Assembly (NCBI RefSeq): GCF_003573695.1
Contig: NC_039366.1
Location: 161,204,770 to 161,268,769 of the forward strand
DNA length: 64,000 bases
Direction: 5' to 3'
DNA from: Papaver somniferum
Taxonomy: Eukaryota; Streptophyta; Magnoliopsida; Ranunculales; Papaveraceae
Position 1 is the stretch's first letter. Every line of letters begins with the position of its first letter. Positions 23,860 to 34,289 of the stretch are shown here, one piece after another. The notes under the pieces are model-generated. The model ran no database searches, was not told the origin of the DNA, and was given only the letters and a program-made list of their open reading frames with translations. The position numbers and the translations under genes were made by a program.

Positions 23860-24125
23860 GGGTTTAACCTGTATGAAAACGGAAAATACGGTGTAAAAAA
23901 CGTGTGTTAAAATATTATTTAGAAGAAAAAAACTGAAATATTAATTTTAGAAAAACGGTAATCACAGGTGTGAAAACGGTTATAACGGGTCTAAATAACG
24001 CCATTTTTTCCTATTTATCGGTGTTATTTAGGTAAGCGTGTTGGTGAGCCTCACGAGCACGGTATATGGGCGTGAGCGTTATAACGGACGTTTTTTCGGA
24101 AAAAACGGCCGTTTTTCAAACCTTG
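23860..24125 (+). repeat. hAT right subterminal and terminal repeats
   Basis: Contains the direct copy of the left 50-bp block at 23953-24002, repeated AACGG motifs, gcgttataacggacg, and the inverted 17-bp terminus. Confidence 0.8.
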
Positions 24126-25365
24126 ATTAATACGGCTCATAAATTCACTTGTGAAGTTGTGATGAGCAAATTTTGTTTATACTTAATTCTTAAGTTTTCT
24201 CCTTCTAGTCATGTGGATACCGTTGGATGTATATGAATAGTGCGTAATCACGTACGTAACAGTGAGCTATTGTTTTTGTTCTTAATTAGGATCTAATCAA
24301 CTAAATGCTTATTTGGGTTTGCTTCAATGTTTGTGTGCATGTTCTATCCTAATCACTCGGAGTATTATTTAGGAAGCCTATTATAGGGGCTCGAGTTTTT
24401 TCTTTCTTTCTTTGAGGGCCCTATGATTTCAAACATTTGTATACATAATTTGAGACCGAAATACTAAGAACTCACGTTGGAAATTAGGCCAAAAATTTGA
24501 ATTCTAGAGCTCCTGATCCACGACCAATAGGAATTGAGGATTTCCGATTCGTTTGGTAATTTTTCCACCTAAAGTGATAATCACCTTTTGCTACACTATG
24601 CAGACGAAATCTCTTTTTACCATAACTTCAACCCTAAGTATATTTTCATCTCTTTTTACCAGCGAAATCTCTTTTTCTTCTGTGATTTTTTCTCATGCAA
24701 CTTTTTAATTTTCTTTCACAATGATTATTAGTTGTCTTTCTTATCATTGATTTGTTTGTTTTGTTTTATTTTATTTTGTAGGTATATACAAAGATATCGA
24801 TAAAAACCTAACTAAAACGCACAAAGGAACCCCTAATAGGTAAACACGTTGTCCATCTTCTTTCGTTCTTTTTCCTTTCGATGATAATTTAGTAGCTAAA
24901 CTCTAATAAGCTATTGATCTTGCACTGAGATGATGATGTTCTATAAAAGGCCGTAGTCTCTTCTCTGATTACAAAGTTAAGTTTCTAAGCTATTTTTTTT
25001 AGGTAAAGTACTAAATTAAAATTCAACAACATTACATGTTCATTTAATGGACTAAGAATCTCCTCTCTAATTTGATCTTCTAGGTGAGAAGGGAATAAAC
25101 TAATCAGGCTTAATGATTTTTTTTTTTATCTCTTCTTTGATTTATCTGTTCTACTTTTAGGAAGATCCTTTTCTTATAGCTTCTCTGATTTATTTTTAGT
25201 TCACAGAGATTATCTGTTTTGACATTCGATAAGTAGCATATCCTTTAATTTCATTTAATGGACATGTAATATGAGTTATGCAGTCTCCTTTAAAATTGAG
25301 GAATCTGTATTGATGTATTATGACCTTACCATACTAAAGCAAGGGTCTTCAAAGTCTTTGCATAT
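24126..25365. other. AT-rich spacer, nothing recognised
   Basis: No supported gene or repeat. T-rich pyrimidine tracts are frequent. It ends at the CCCAT target duplication of the Copia element. Confidence 0.6.
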
Positions 25366-25370
25366 CCCAT

Positions 25371-25665
25371 TGTTGGAACAAAGGAGAATATTTGGTTTCT
25401 CTATTTATGATTGGCTTACACTGCAAGAAAATATTCTCTAGATATGTTGTTATCTATACGAATATGTGGCATGTATAGGATATATATATACACTTCTTGT
25501 AAAACCTCCATTGATAATAAGAAACCCTAATCATTCTTCTCCTGTGGACGTAGGCTATAGCCGAACCACGTTAAACTGTGTTTCTTCTTTAATCTGTTTT
25601 AGTTAACTGCATAACATCTTATGCAGATCCAATATTGACTGCATAACATCTTATGCATACCAACA
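25371..25665 (+). repeat. Copia 5' LTR (295 bp)
   Basis: Starts TGTTGGAACAAAGG and ends gcataccaaca. A TATA-like run, ggatatatatatacac, lies near 25480. Near the 3' end the 16-bp string tgcataacatcttatg occurs twice, about 30 bp apart. Confidence 0.95.
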
Positions 25666-25678
25666 TGGTATCAGGGGA
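25666..25678 (+). promoter_or_regulatory. Primer-binding site
   Basis: TGGTATCAGGGGA directly follows the 5' LTR, matching the plant initiator-Met tRNA primer site over its first eight bases. Confidence 0.85.
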
Positions 25679-25736
25679 TCGTTAACGATCCTGGCCGTTT
25701 CTCTGTAATCAAGTTTCGTTTCTTTGTGTGTTTACT

Positions 25737-28700
25737 ATGGCACAATCAGATCATAATACTAGTTTGCGTTTAACCTCTGTCTTGCTGAATGATGTCAATT
25801 ATGTCAGCTGGTCTAGGGCTGCTGCTCTTGCTCTTGGGGGTAAAAGAAAGTCTGGGTATATTGGTGAGAATAGTACTTGTCCAGATGCTAAAGATACAAA
25901 GTATGAAGATTGGATTGCTGATGATCAACTGGTTCACACGTGGCTTCTCCAGTCGATGGAACCACATATTTCGGAAATTTTCTCGTTTTCAGAATCTGCA
26001 AAGGATTTGTGGAAGTCTGTTGCTAGTCTGTATGGCTTACGGAATAATGTTGCTCAGGTGTTTGAGCTGAAGCGTGAGATTGCTGAGGCTGCACAAGGTA
26101 CGAAAAGTTTTACTGAGCATTTTGGTTATTTAAAAAGGAAGTGGGATGAACTGGATACATATCGTCCTCATACAACTGATGCCAAAATTCTCTTAAAGAG
26201 GGTTGAGGAGGATAAATTTTTTGATGTGCTCAGTAGCCTCACATCAGAGTATGAATCTCTTAGAAGCACCATTCTCATGAGTGCTGAATTTCCAAGTTTG
26301 TCTAGTGTTTGTGCGACTGTGCAATGTGAAGAGACACGCAAGAAAGTTATGAATCCTGTTTCTAAAAGCATTGTAGACCTGGATGCTGCTGAATCCAGTG
26401 CTCTTCTGAGCTCCAGAGATGATAAACGAAGAGCCATGCCATTTGATAAGGACAAGACTTCTCGTGCTAAGGGTAAGAGAGAAGTTTTTCATTGTGATCA
26501 TTGTAATAAAACTGGTCACACCAAGGATCTTTGTTGGGATATTTATCCTCATCTTAAAGCTAATTTTGACAAAAATAAGCTTGCTCGAGCTGCTGTAGCT
26601 GACAATTCATCCTTTACCATAGACCAGTTGAAGGATTTCTTTCACCAGTTGAGTAATAAGAATGAGCGCAAGGCCAACCATACTTCAGGTAACCTTCTTA
26701 CTACGCCTGTTTCCAACCGTCACATTTGGATTATTGATTCAGGAGCTACAGATCATATGGCAAATGATCCTTCCTCAGTTCATGCATTTATTCGCAGCTC
26801 TCATAAAAATGTGTCTGTTGCTAATGGCTCTACTGCTCCTGTGCTGGGCAGTGGGAAAGTGAATTTTTTTCCAGATTGTCCGCCATCTAATGCACTTGTT
26901 GTTCCCTCGTTTCCTACTCAATTGTTATCTGTTGGTCAAATCACTAATTCTCTGAATTGTGATGTTACATTTACCCCTACCTCGGTCATCTTTCAGGATC
27001 GAAAGACGAAGAAGACGATTGGTAGAGGCATCTTTTCTCATGGATTGTACCTGTTACGCTCTAGTGACATGGCATGTCTCACTCACAGATCAACTCCGCA
27101 GTTTCTTTATCATCAACGACTTGGACATCCTTCCAGTCGTGTTTTGTCTAGGATTTTTCCCATTTTTTCTGTTCAGTCTCAAGTCTGTGATGTTTGCCAG
27201 TTTTCTAAACAATCTCGTTTTCCATTTCCTACCTCTGTGACTCGAGCTACAATGCCTTTTGAATTAATTCATTCTGATTTATGGGGTCCTGCTCCAATTG
27301 ATGCTTATGATGGGTATAAATATTTCGTTATCTTTATAGATGATTGGTCACGTGCTACATGGATCTATTTACTCAAATCCAAAACTGAAGTTTCATCTGT
27401 ATTTGTGGATTTTCATTGTATGATCCGCAACCAATTTGATGCACAGGTTAAAAAATTTAGATCCGATAATGCCACTGAGTTTGTCAAAGGCCCTCTTCCA
27501 GGTTATTTGCGTAGTCATGGTATTATCCATAAAACTAGTTGTGTTGGTACTTCACAGCAAAATGGTGTTGCTGAAAGGAAACTCCGTCATATTCTGGAAA
27601 CAATCTGTGCTCTTATGATTCAGATGCATGTTCCAAAGAAATTTTGGTCTCATGGTTCTCTGACGGCCACTTACTTGATCAATCGTCTTCCTAGTCGTGT
27701 GCTTGAGTTCAAATCTCCATTAGAGGTTTTAAAACATCATCAGCCTGACATTTCTCATCTTAGAGTTTTCGGTTGTGTGTGTTATGTACATTTACAGGCA
27801 AAACATCGTGATAAACTGGATTCACGGGCAACTAAGTGTGTGTTCTTTGGTTACTCTTCTACAAAGAAAGGATATATTTGTTATCATCCACCCACTAGAA
27901 AGCTACAGATTTCTCGTGATGTTGTGTTTGATGAAACAGTGGCTTATTTTCAGTGTGATTCTGGCAGTCGGTCTCAGGGGGAGTGTTATACAGATTTGGC
28001 CCCACTTCCAGTTATTAATGAGATACCTACTGCAACAGATTCCCACAGAGATAATGGTGATGGGGTAGAGTTGGTGGACTTACCTACTGCAGTGTTGGAT
28101 GTGCATAATGAAGCAGTTCATGAAGAAGCTTCAGACAATAATATTAATGTTACTGATGATAATACAGGACTACAAGATGTGCCGCATCAAGTTCCAGAAA
28201 CTGAGGTTATGGTTCCACAACCAGTGGTACCAATTGTCAGAACCTCAAGTCGTGAGAAGAAGGCTCCAGAGAAATACAAAGATTTCTTTACATATCATTC
28301 CGCTGCGTATCCTGTACAAGCACATTTAACTTATGATCATGTAGGTTCTTCACACTCTGCATTTCTAAGTGTTATATCCAGTCATCAAGAACCTAAAAAC
28401 TATAATGAAGCAAAGTCTAATCCAAAATGGAGGGCACCAATGGAGAATGAGTTACGTGCCTTAGATGTAAATAATACATAAAGTATTGTCAAGTTGCCTC
28501 CCGGGAAGAAGACTGTTGGATATAGATGGGTGTACAAAATTAAATACAGAAGTGATGGAACTGTTGAGCGTTATAAGGCAAGATTAGTGGCAAGAGGTTT
28601 TACTCAGAGATATGGAGAAGACTACACAGAAACTTTTGCACCAGTTGCAAAGATGAATACTTTTCGTGTTCTTATGTCTCTTGCCGTTAATAAATATTGG

Positions 28701-29939
28701 AAATTGTTTCAAATGGATGTGAAGAATGCATTCTTACAAGGTGATCTAGAAGAAGAGGTGTATATGAGTATACCACCTGGACACCCTCGAGAAGGAGAGA
28801 GCAATATGGTTTGCAAGCTTAAGAAGGAAATATATGGTTTAAAACAATCACCACGTGCATGGTATGCAAAGCTAAGTTCAGTACTCATCCAGAATAAGTT
28901 CAAAAGGAGCTCTGCCGATTCTTCCTTGTTTATTAAAAGAAGTAATCTTGGTACAACTATAGTTCTAGTGTATGTTGATGACCTTGTGATTACAGGAGAC
29001 AATCAACAAGAAATTAGAAATCTTAAAGCAATGCTTCATTCCAGATTTGACATCAAGGATTTAGGAATACTGAAGTATTTCCTGGGATTAGAAGTTGCTT
29101 ACTCAAAGAAGGGTATTTTTCTGAATCAAAGAAAATATGTATTGGACCTGCTGAAGGCTACAGGAAAAATGGGAGTAAAGCCTTGTGATACTCCTACAGA
29201 AATTGGCAACAAACTTGATAATGATGGTGATGTGTTAAGTGATATTGGGTCATATCAAAGGTTAGTAGGCAAGTTAATTTATCTCACTGTTACCAGACCT
29301 GACATAGCACATGCAGTAAGCTTAGTCAGTCGTTATATGCATACACCTCGTGTTAAACATCTAAATGCAGTAACTAGGATTCTACAGTATTTAAAAGGAT
29401 CACCGGGAAGAGGAGTTTTGATGACAAAGAATGAAGCCTATTCAATTTCTAGCTACTGTATAACAGCATATTCAGATGTTGATTATGCTGGATGTCCAGT
29501 TGATCGTAAATCAACAACAGGGTACTGCATATTCTTTGGTGGTAATCTGGTTACATGGAGAAGCAAGAAACAAAATGTTGTTTCTCGATCAAGTGCTGAA
29601 GCAGAATACAGAGCCATGGCTTCAACAACTTGTGAGATTGTTTGGCTGCGAGCATTACTTAAAGATTTGGGTTTTCTGTCACCTCAGCCAACTAAGATGT
29701 TTTGTGACAATCAAGCAGCGATACAAATCGCATCAAATCCCACCTTTTATGAGCGTACAAAGCACATAGAAGTGGATTGTCATTTTGTTAGAGAGAAGGT
29801 ATTGGCCAAAGTAATATGCACTCCCTTCGTTCGTAGTCATCAACAACTGGCAGATGTTTTTACTAAGGGTTTACCTGTCAAGCAATTCAATAGAATTCTA
29901 TCCAAGTTGGGATCCATTGATATCTTCGCACCAACTTGA
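25737..29939 (+). pseudogene. Copia gag-pol polyprotein with one internal stop
   Basis: One frame of 1,401 codons, interrupted only by a TAA at 28479. The ATG at 25737 (MAQSDHNTSL) is preferred. Domains in order: gag UBN2-type region (about residues 10-200); CCHC knuckle CDHCNKTGHTKDLCW (about 255); aspartic protease WIIDSGATDHM (about 335); pre-integrase zinc site (HQRLGHPSS...CDVCQ); integrase with HSDLWGPAP, FRSDNATEF and QQNGVAERK catalytic segments; RT with FQMDVKNAFLQGDLEEEVYM and YVDDLVITGD; RNase H with AYSDVDYAG, SSAEAEYRAM and a final LADVFTKGLP. The stop replaces the Trp normally found in NxTW just before the RT, and everything after it stays in frame. All visible catalytic motifs are present. 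Confidence 0.93.
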
Positions 29940-29946
29940 GGGGGAG
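29935..29946 (+). promoter_or_regulatory. Copia polypurine tract
   Basis: ttgagggggag lies immediately before the 3' LTR and overlaps the polyprotein stop codon, the usual Copia arrangement. Confidence 0.85.
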
Positions 29947-30241
29947 TGTTGGAACAAAGGAGAATATTTGGTTTCTCTATTTATGATTGGCTTACACTGC
30001 AAGAAAATATTCTCTAGATATGTTGCTATCTATACGAATATGTGGCATGTATAGGATATATATATACACTTCTTGTAAAACCTCCATTGATAATAAGAAA
30101 CCCTAATCATTCTTCTCCCGTGGACGTAGGTTATAGCCGAGCCACATTAAACTGTGTTTCTTCTTTAATCTGTTTTAGTTAACTGCATAACATCTTATGC
30201 AGATCCAATATTGACTGCATAACATCTTATGCATACCAACT
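29947..30241 (+). repeat. Copia 3' LTR (295 bp)
   Basis: Starts TGTTGGAACAAAGG. The last base is T where the 5' LTR has A (caact versus caaca). The CCCAT duplication follows. Confidence 0.95.
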
Positions 30242-30246
30242 CCCAT

Positions 30247-32465
30247 CTATAAAGGAATACAGTAGCAGTGGTATACCAAACTGCAGCTGTATTATGTTTG
30301 ACTTTTGAGTATTGCATTTCCCACCTATAAAGTAATAAAATAGCAGCGGTAAATTAAACTGCAGTTGTATTATGTTTCGACTTTTTAGTAGATACTGCGT
30401 CCAATAATGATAAATATTTGAAGAGGCCTGTACACTCTATTAGCTTCGTGAATTTGTCTTTAGGTACAAAACAAGGTGAGAACCCATTGTTTGTTTTGAG
30501 GTTATGAGGAAAGCAAGGTCAAGAATGCAACACTGGATCAAACCAATGGCAGTGTTGGTGTGTATTATTAAACACTAAAAGGATCTGTTTTTGTTTTATG
30601 TAGCTGACACTCTTTTAATTTTTCAATTGGATTAAACGACTGGCACTGAAATGATTACACAAAAAGCTAGGTAGCATAGAGGTCCTCCAATAATGTTATG
30701 AATGCTTCGATATTGAGTCCAATCTGACGCACAAACGTTGTTTTTCAAGTAAATAATAAGATTTCAAGATGATTTTCAAGTTTCCAAGTTCACAACAAGT
30801 AAAGTAGACAATTTGATTATGCTAACTTACAAGTTGGTAGATGTCGACAACTGCGGGTCAGATAAGATTAGCAAGCACTTAAAAATAAAGTGCTATCAAG
30901 AGTATATATATGAAGACTATAAAATAAGCAGAACGTTGACCTCAATGCACTATTTCGAACATTTTTCTTCTCTATTCTTCCTGTTTATATTAAACTGCTA
31001 AAAATTGCATTTAAAATGGAATTGCATTAACCGAATTGCAATAAATTACTAAAAATTTCATGGATGAAATGTTTCCGCATGTATAAGCTAGAATTGTGAA
31101 TACGAGACGAGTCTGGAACTGGAACCGGAACTGGAACATCTGCTATTATAGGATCGGTTGCTGACATTTTGTTGGATGAGAATGCAAGGGTCTCAACGTA
31201 TATTTATGCGAATTAGTGGCATGATGGGAAAGGTATATACCATTCAATGACACTACTGTACATACTTTACTGACATATGACAACACCAAACTTTTTTCTT
31301 TTTGGAGAGAATCTTGACAGAAGACGTACCTGAAATAATATTTACCTTAGAATGCACATATATATTCGACTTTCGGATTATCGGGAAAAAAATCTGGCTA
31401 CATAGTTGTTTATGTGCAGAGTATATCATCTCAATCATGAATTAGAAGATAAATATGAAAAGACTACAAGAGGTTGAAAAGCAGATTAGGATCAAAAAAT
31501 GTAACAATACCACCAGCCACATACGCCATCAAATTTGATAAGAAAGATGTACATTTTCAAGAACCTTGACCCCTTTGAAATTTATGAAAATGTTGTCCAA
31601 TGGACAAGTAATTGTTAAGGATCACTGTTAACATAAAATAATTCATGCAGATTATTCCCTAACAATTGCTATTTCATGCTAATCTGCAATGAAATGGGGG
31701 GAACACAAGAAGAAAAAACACAAAGCATTGAAATGGAGACAGATTATAAGATGCGTGACAACGTCCAACTTACAGTAGAGTAATAGCCAATTATGTTGCA
31801 GTATAATAGTTTTCATTTCGTTATCTTTAATCCTCTTTCATTTATTTACAATTTTTGAAAGTCCATGCATGGTCTTTGAATCTCCAAACTTATCAAATGT
31901 TCTTTATGAACAACTCAAAAAGTCAGAGTGCAATATTTAATTTCATATCTTTTGTTTTAGTAATTCTTTAAATAACTGTCCATAAGGTCACCAACCTTTT
32001 TCTTTGAAAAGTGTCACCCAAGTCATTAGTAGCACTTCGCCACTTCCTATTTAACGTGTAACGTCCCTTAATTGAATATAAATAACTATATCTTTGCAGT
32101 TGTCTCATTATTTGAACTTAATGAGAAAGAGGTGGTGAACTATGTAGCATTCCTGATGTCAATAATAGTGTTAAAACTGTGACAATATTAATTAGTTGTC
32201 AACTTCAAAATACTTACCGAAGGTTCCAGCAAAAATTGGTCCTCCCGCCAGGCTGGCTGATATGTTAAAAACTCTGGGATCTCTACATTCTCAGCTCAAA
32301 TAATAATCCAATTAATTGGGACAAGATTTTTACCCCAGTTGTTTCGGTCACGGCTATAATTATCTGAGCTGCTAATACTCTGCTATGCAAGAAGATGCTA
32401 CACTTTGATATGATTGAAGAGACCCGTCTTTACATCAACACAAGTAGTAATTCAATTAACTTAAT
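30247..32465. other. AT-rich spacer, possibly Helitron body
   Basis: No supported gene. A short repeat of ggaactggaac occurs at about 31108-31137. The part left of 32466 may belong to the Helitron whose 3' end is seen there, but no TC-type 5' end could be assigned. Confidence 0.5.
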
Positions 32466-32493
32466 CCCGTGCAACGCACAGGCAAGATACTAG
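32466..32493 (+). mobile_element. Helitron-type 3' terminus
   Basis: A hairpin, cccgtgcaacgcacagg, with one mismatched pair, is followed by caagata and CTAG, with a T as next base. Plant Helitrons characteristically end in a GC-rich hairpin 10-12 bases before CTRR and insert between A and T. Only this 3' end is visible; the 5' end and any RepHel gene are not found. Confidence 0.65.
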
Positions 32494-34289
32494 TCCTACT
32501 AAAATGAAATAAAGGGGACCTAATCCATAATAAGAATACCAAAACACCATTCACTCGATAAAAACCAACGAAACACTAAGCGCAGTTCCTATGGTAAGGT
32601 TGAAACTCAAAATTTTGTTGAGCCACGTGGATGGCCAAACGGGTTTCTCCACTATGGTAAAGTAGGGCAAAATGAACAGATTTGGTTTTCTAGGACCCCA
32701 CTAGTATTACTTTTTAATATAAAATATTTTGTAGGATAAAAATGAAAAATATAATATAATATTTAGGTGAGATAAAATAGGATGAAGTGAGATAAAATAG
32801 GATAAAGTGGGATAAAATAAGATTAAAAAGTTGTAAAGTATTCACAGATTGTATTTGGCGATAATCCAAGAATCGCGGGCGTCAATGGAAATGTCGCTGG
32901 CGTTTTTGGCATGGTCGCGCGTTGGTTCTTCCAACGCTCGCGTTTGTGGCACCAACGCCCGCTCTTCCATCCGACGCGTGCCCGTTCATCCAACTCAATG
33001 TTCAAATCAACAAATCTGTTGATTTGAACATCCATTTTTCATGTTTGTTCATTCCATAGTGGGACCAAAATGAACAAACTTGGAGTTTGTTCATTCCATG
33101 CTCTAATTAAATACTTAAATCTAAACCTAAATCATATCAAAAGAAAATTCATTTTCTCCTCCCTCTCTTCCTTCGCCTCTTTTTCTCCCCCATCACCTCC
33201 ATCGCCTATTCTTCGATTTTTTTGTTTGATTGATTGTCGAATCTCAAATCTCATCACCGATTAAACCTCTACAAAAAGAACACCAAACTCATTTTTTCGT
33301 CTATTGGTTGTAGTTGTATGAATAGGTAGATTCGATCAAATTAGGTTTTCAAAAAATAATTTCAAAACTATCTACAGTTTGGATAAATGAATTATCCAAA
33401 CCGTAGGTTATTCTTTAGTAACAAATCGAAACAAGACTTCCCCGCAGTAGGCTAAAAATTTCACACCATAGATGAATCCTCAAGTGAAAAAAATTAAAAC
33501 CTAAAACCTCAACCGTTGGTTTGTCTTAGATTTCATATGGTTTGAGTTTCAAAAATGTAGGCGAAAAAATAACATATAAATTTACACCGTAAAGTATTAG
33601 TTTCAAATGTAGGCTAATCAGTGTTTGCCTATGGTGTGGAACTATGTTGCAACTCAAATTTTCTTTGCCAACAGTATGTGACTTAAATCCAAACCGTAAG
33701 CTTATCTGAGTTTGCATACGGTTTGGAAAGTTTGTTTTTCCACATCATAGTGCTTTTATGAACCTACGATGTACGATTTTCCCACTGTAGGTTTATCTAC
33801 GGTTTGGAGTTCATAACTTCGAAACCGTATCTTCTGGATTCAAAGACGTCTATGATTTGGAAGGTTTGTTATCCAAACCGTGTTCTCTGTCAACGTTTGG
33901 GTCGACGAAGTTTCTCAACCGTCTGCTTGCTTACAGTTCAATTTTGGGGGTTTTCAGAAATAAAAAAAGCCAACTTTCTACGTACTTCATGCAATTAAAA
34001 GCAAATTAATTGTTATTGGATTTAAGTTAGAGGTATACATCATTAATTTTGTTAGAATCACTTATTTTGATTGAGAAAAACTAAACTTCTAGTTTTTTCT
34101 CAAATATCTCCTCACTTTTTCTTCTTCCTCACTCTTAAAACAAAACAAATAAATATATGAATTTTTTATTTTCAGACATTAACTATAAGTCAAATAATTA
34201 GTCTAGCCTAATTACTAACGTTATTTAGTTTTGTTAATCTTATCATCTGTAATAATTAATCGAGGGCATTCTAGCCATTAACAAAAATA
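32494..34289. repeat. Spacer with low-grade repeats
   Basis: No gene supported. 32765-32825 holds four units of the type gataaaataggatgaagtga. 32860-33010 is a CG-rich block with inverted copies (gcgcgttgg and ccaacgctcgcg). Gene-like words tgttcattccat flank it near 33045-33100, suggesting a MITE-like unit of about 400 bp (inference). 33360-33900 contains many copies of a tccaaaccgta/acggtttgga motif on both strands. Confidence 0.5.

Larger units (their letters stand above)
19260..24125 (+). mobile_element. hAT-superfamily DNA transposon with terminal inverted repeats
   Basis: Left end CAAGGTTCGAAAAACGG at 19260 is matched by the inverted right end ccgtttttcaaaccttg ending at 24125; the match may extend four bases outward (TAAT/ATTA). 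Subterminal regions at both ends are rich in AACGG and CGTTATAACG motifs, typical of hAT transposase binding regions (inference). The interior encodes a BED zinc finger-DUF659-hATC transposase on the plus strand. The flanking 8-bp windows, atcctaat and attaatac, do not match well, so the target duplication is not confirmed. Confidence 0.85.
25366..30246 (+). mobile_element. Nearly intact Ty1/Copia retrotransposon
   Basis: Complete element with 295-bp LTRs (25371-25665 and 29947-30241), primer site, a single long polyprotein frame, polypurine tract, and perfect CCCAT duplications (25366-25370 and 30242-30246). The LTRs differ at about six positions by eye (about 2%), so this is the youngest insertion in the window. 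The domain order, protease-integrase-RT-RNase H, defines Copia. Confidence 0.95.

Noticed and set aside
28479..28481. Copia TAA as programmed readthrough or a gag-pol expression switch
   Set aside because: It lies between integrase and RT, not between gag and pol, at a codon that is normally Trp. No readthrough context is recognisable, so a simple inactivating change is more likely.
33070..33264. Short plus-strand frame with Ser/Pro-rich tract
   Set aside because: 64 codons from a TC-rich simple sequence; no homology recognised.
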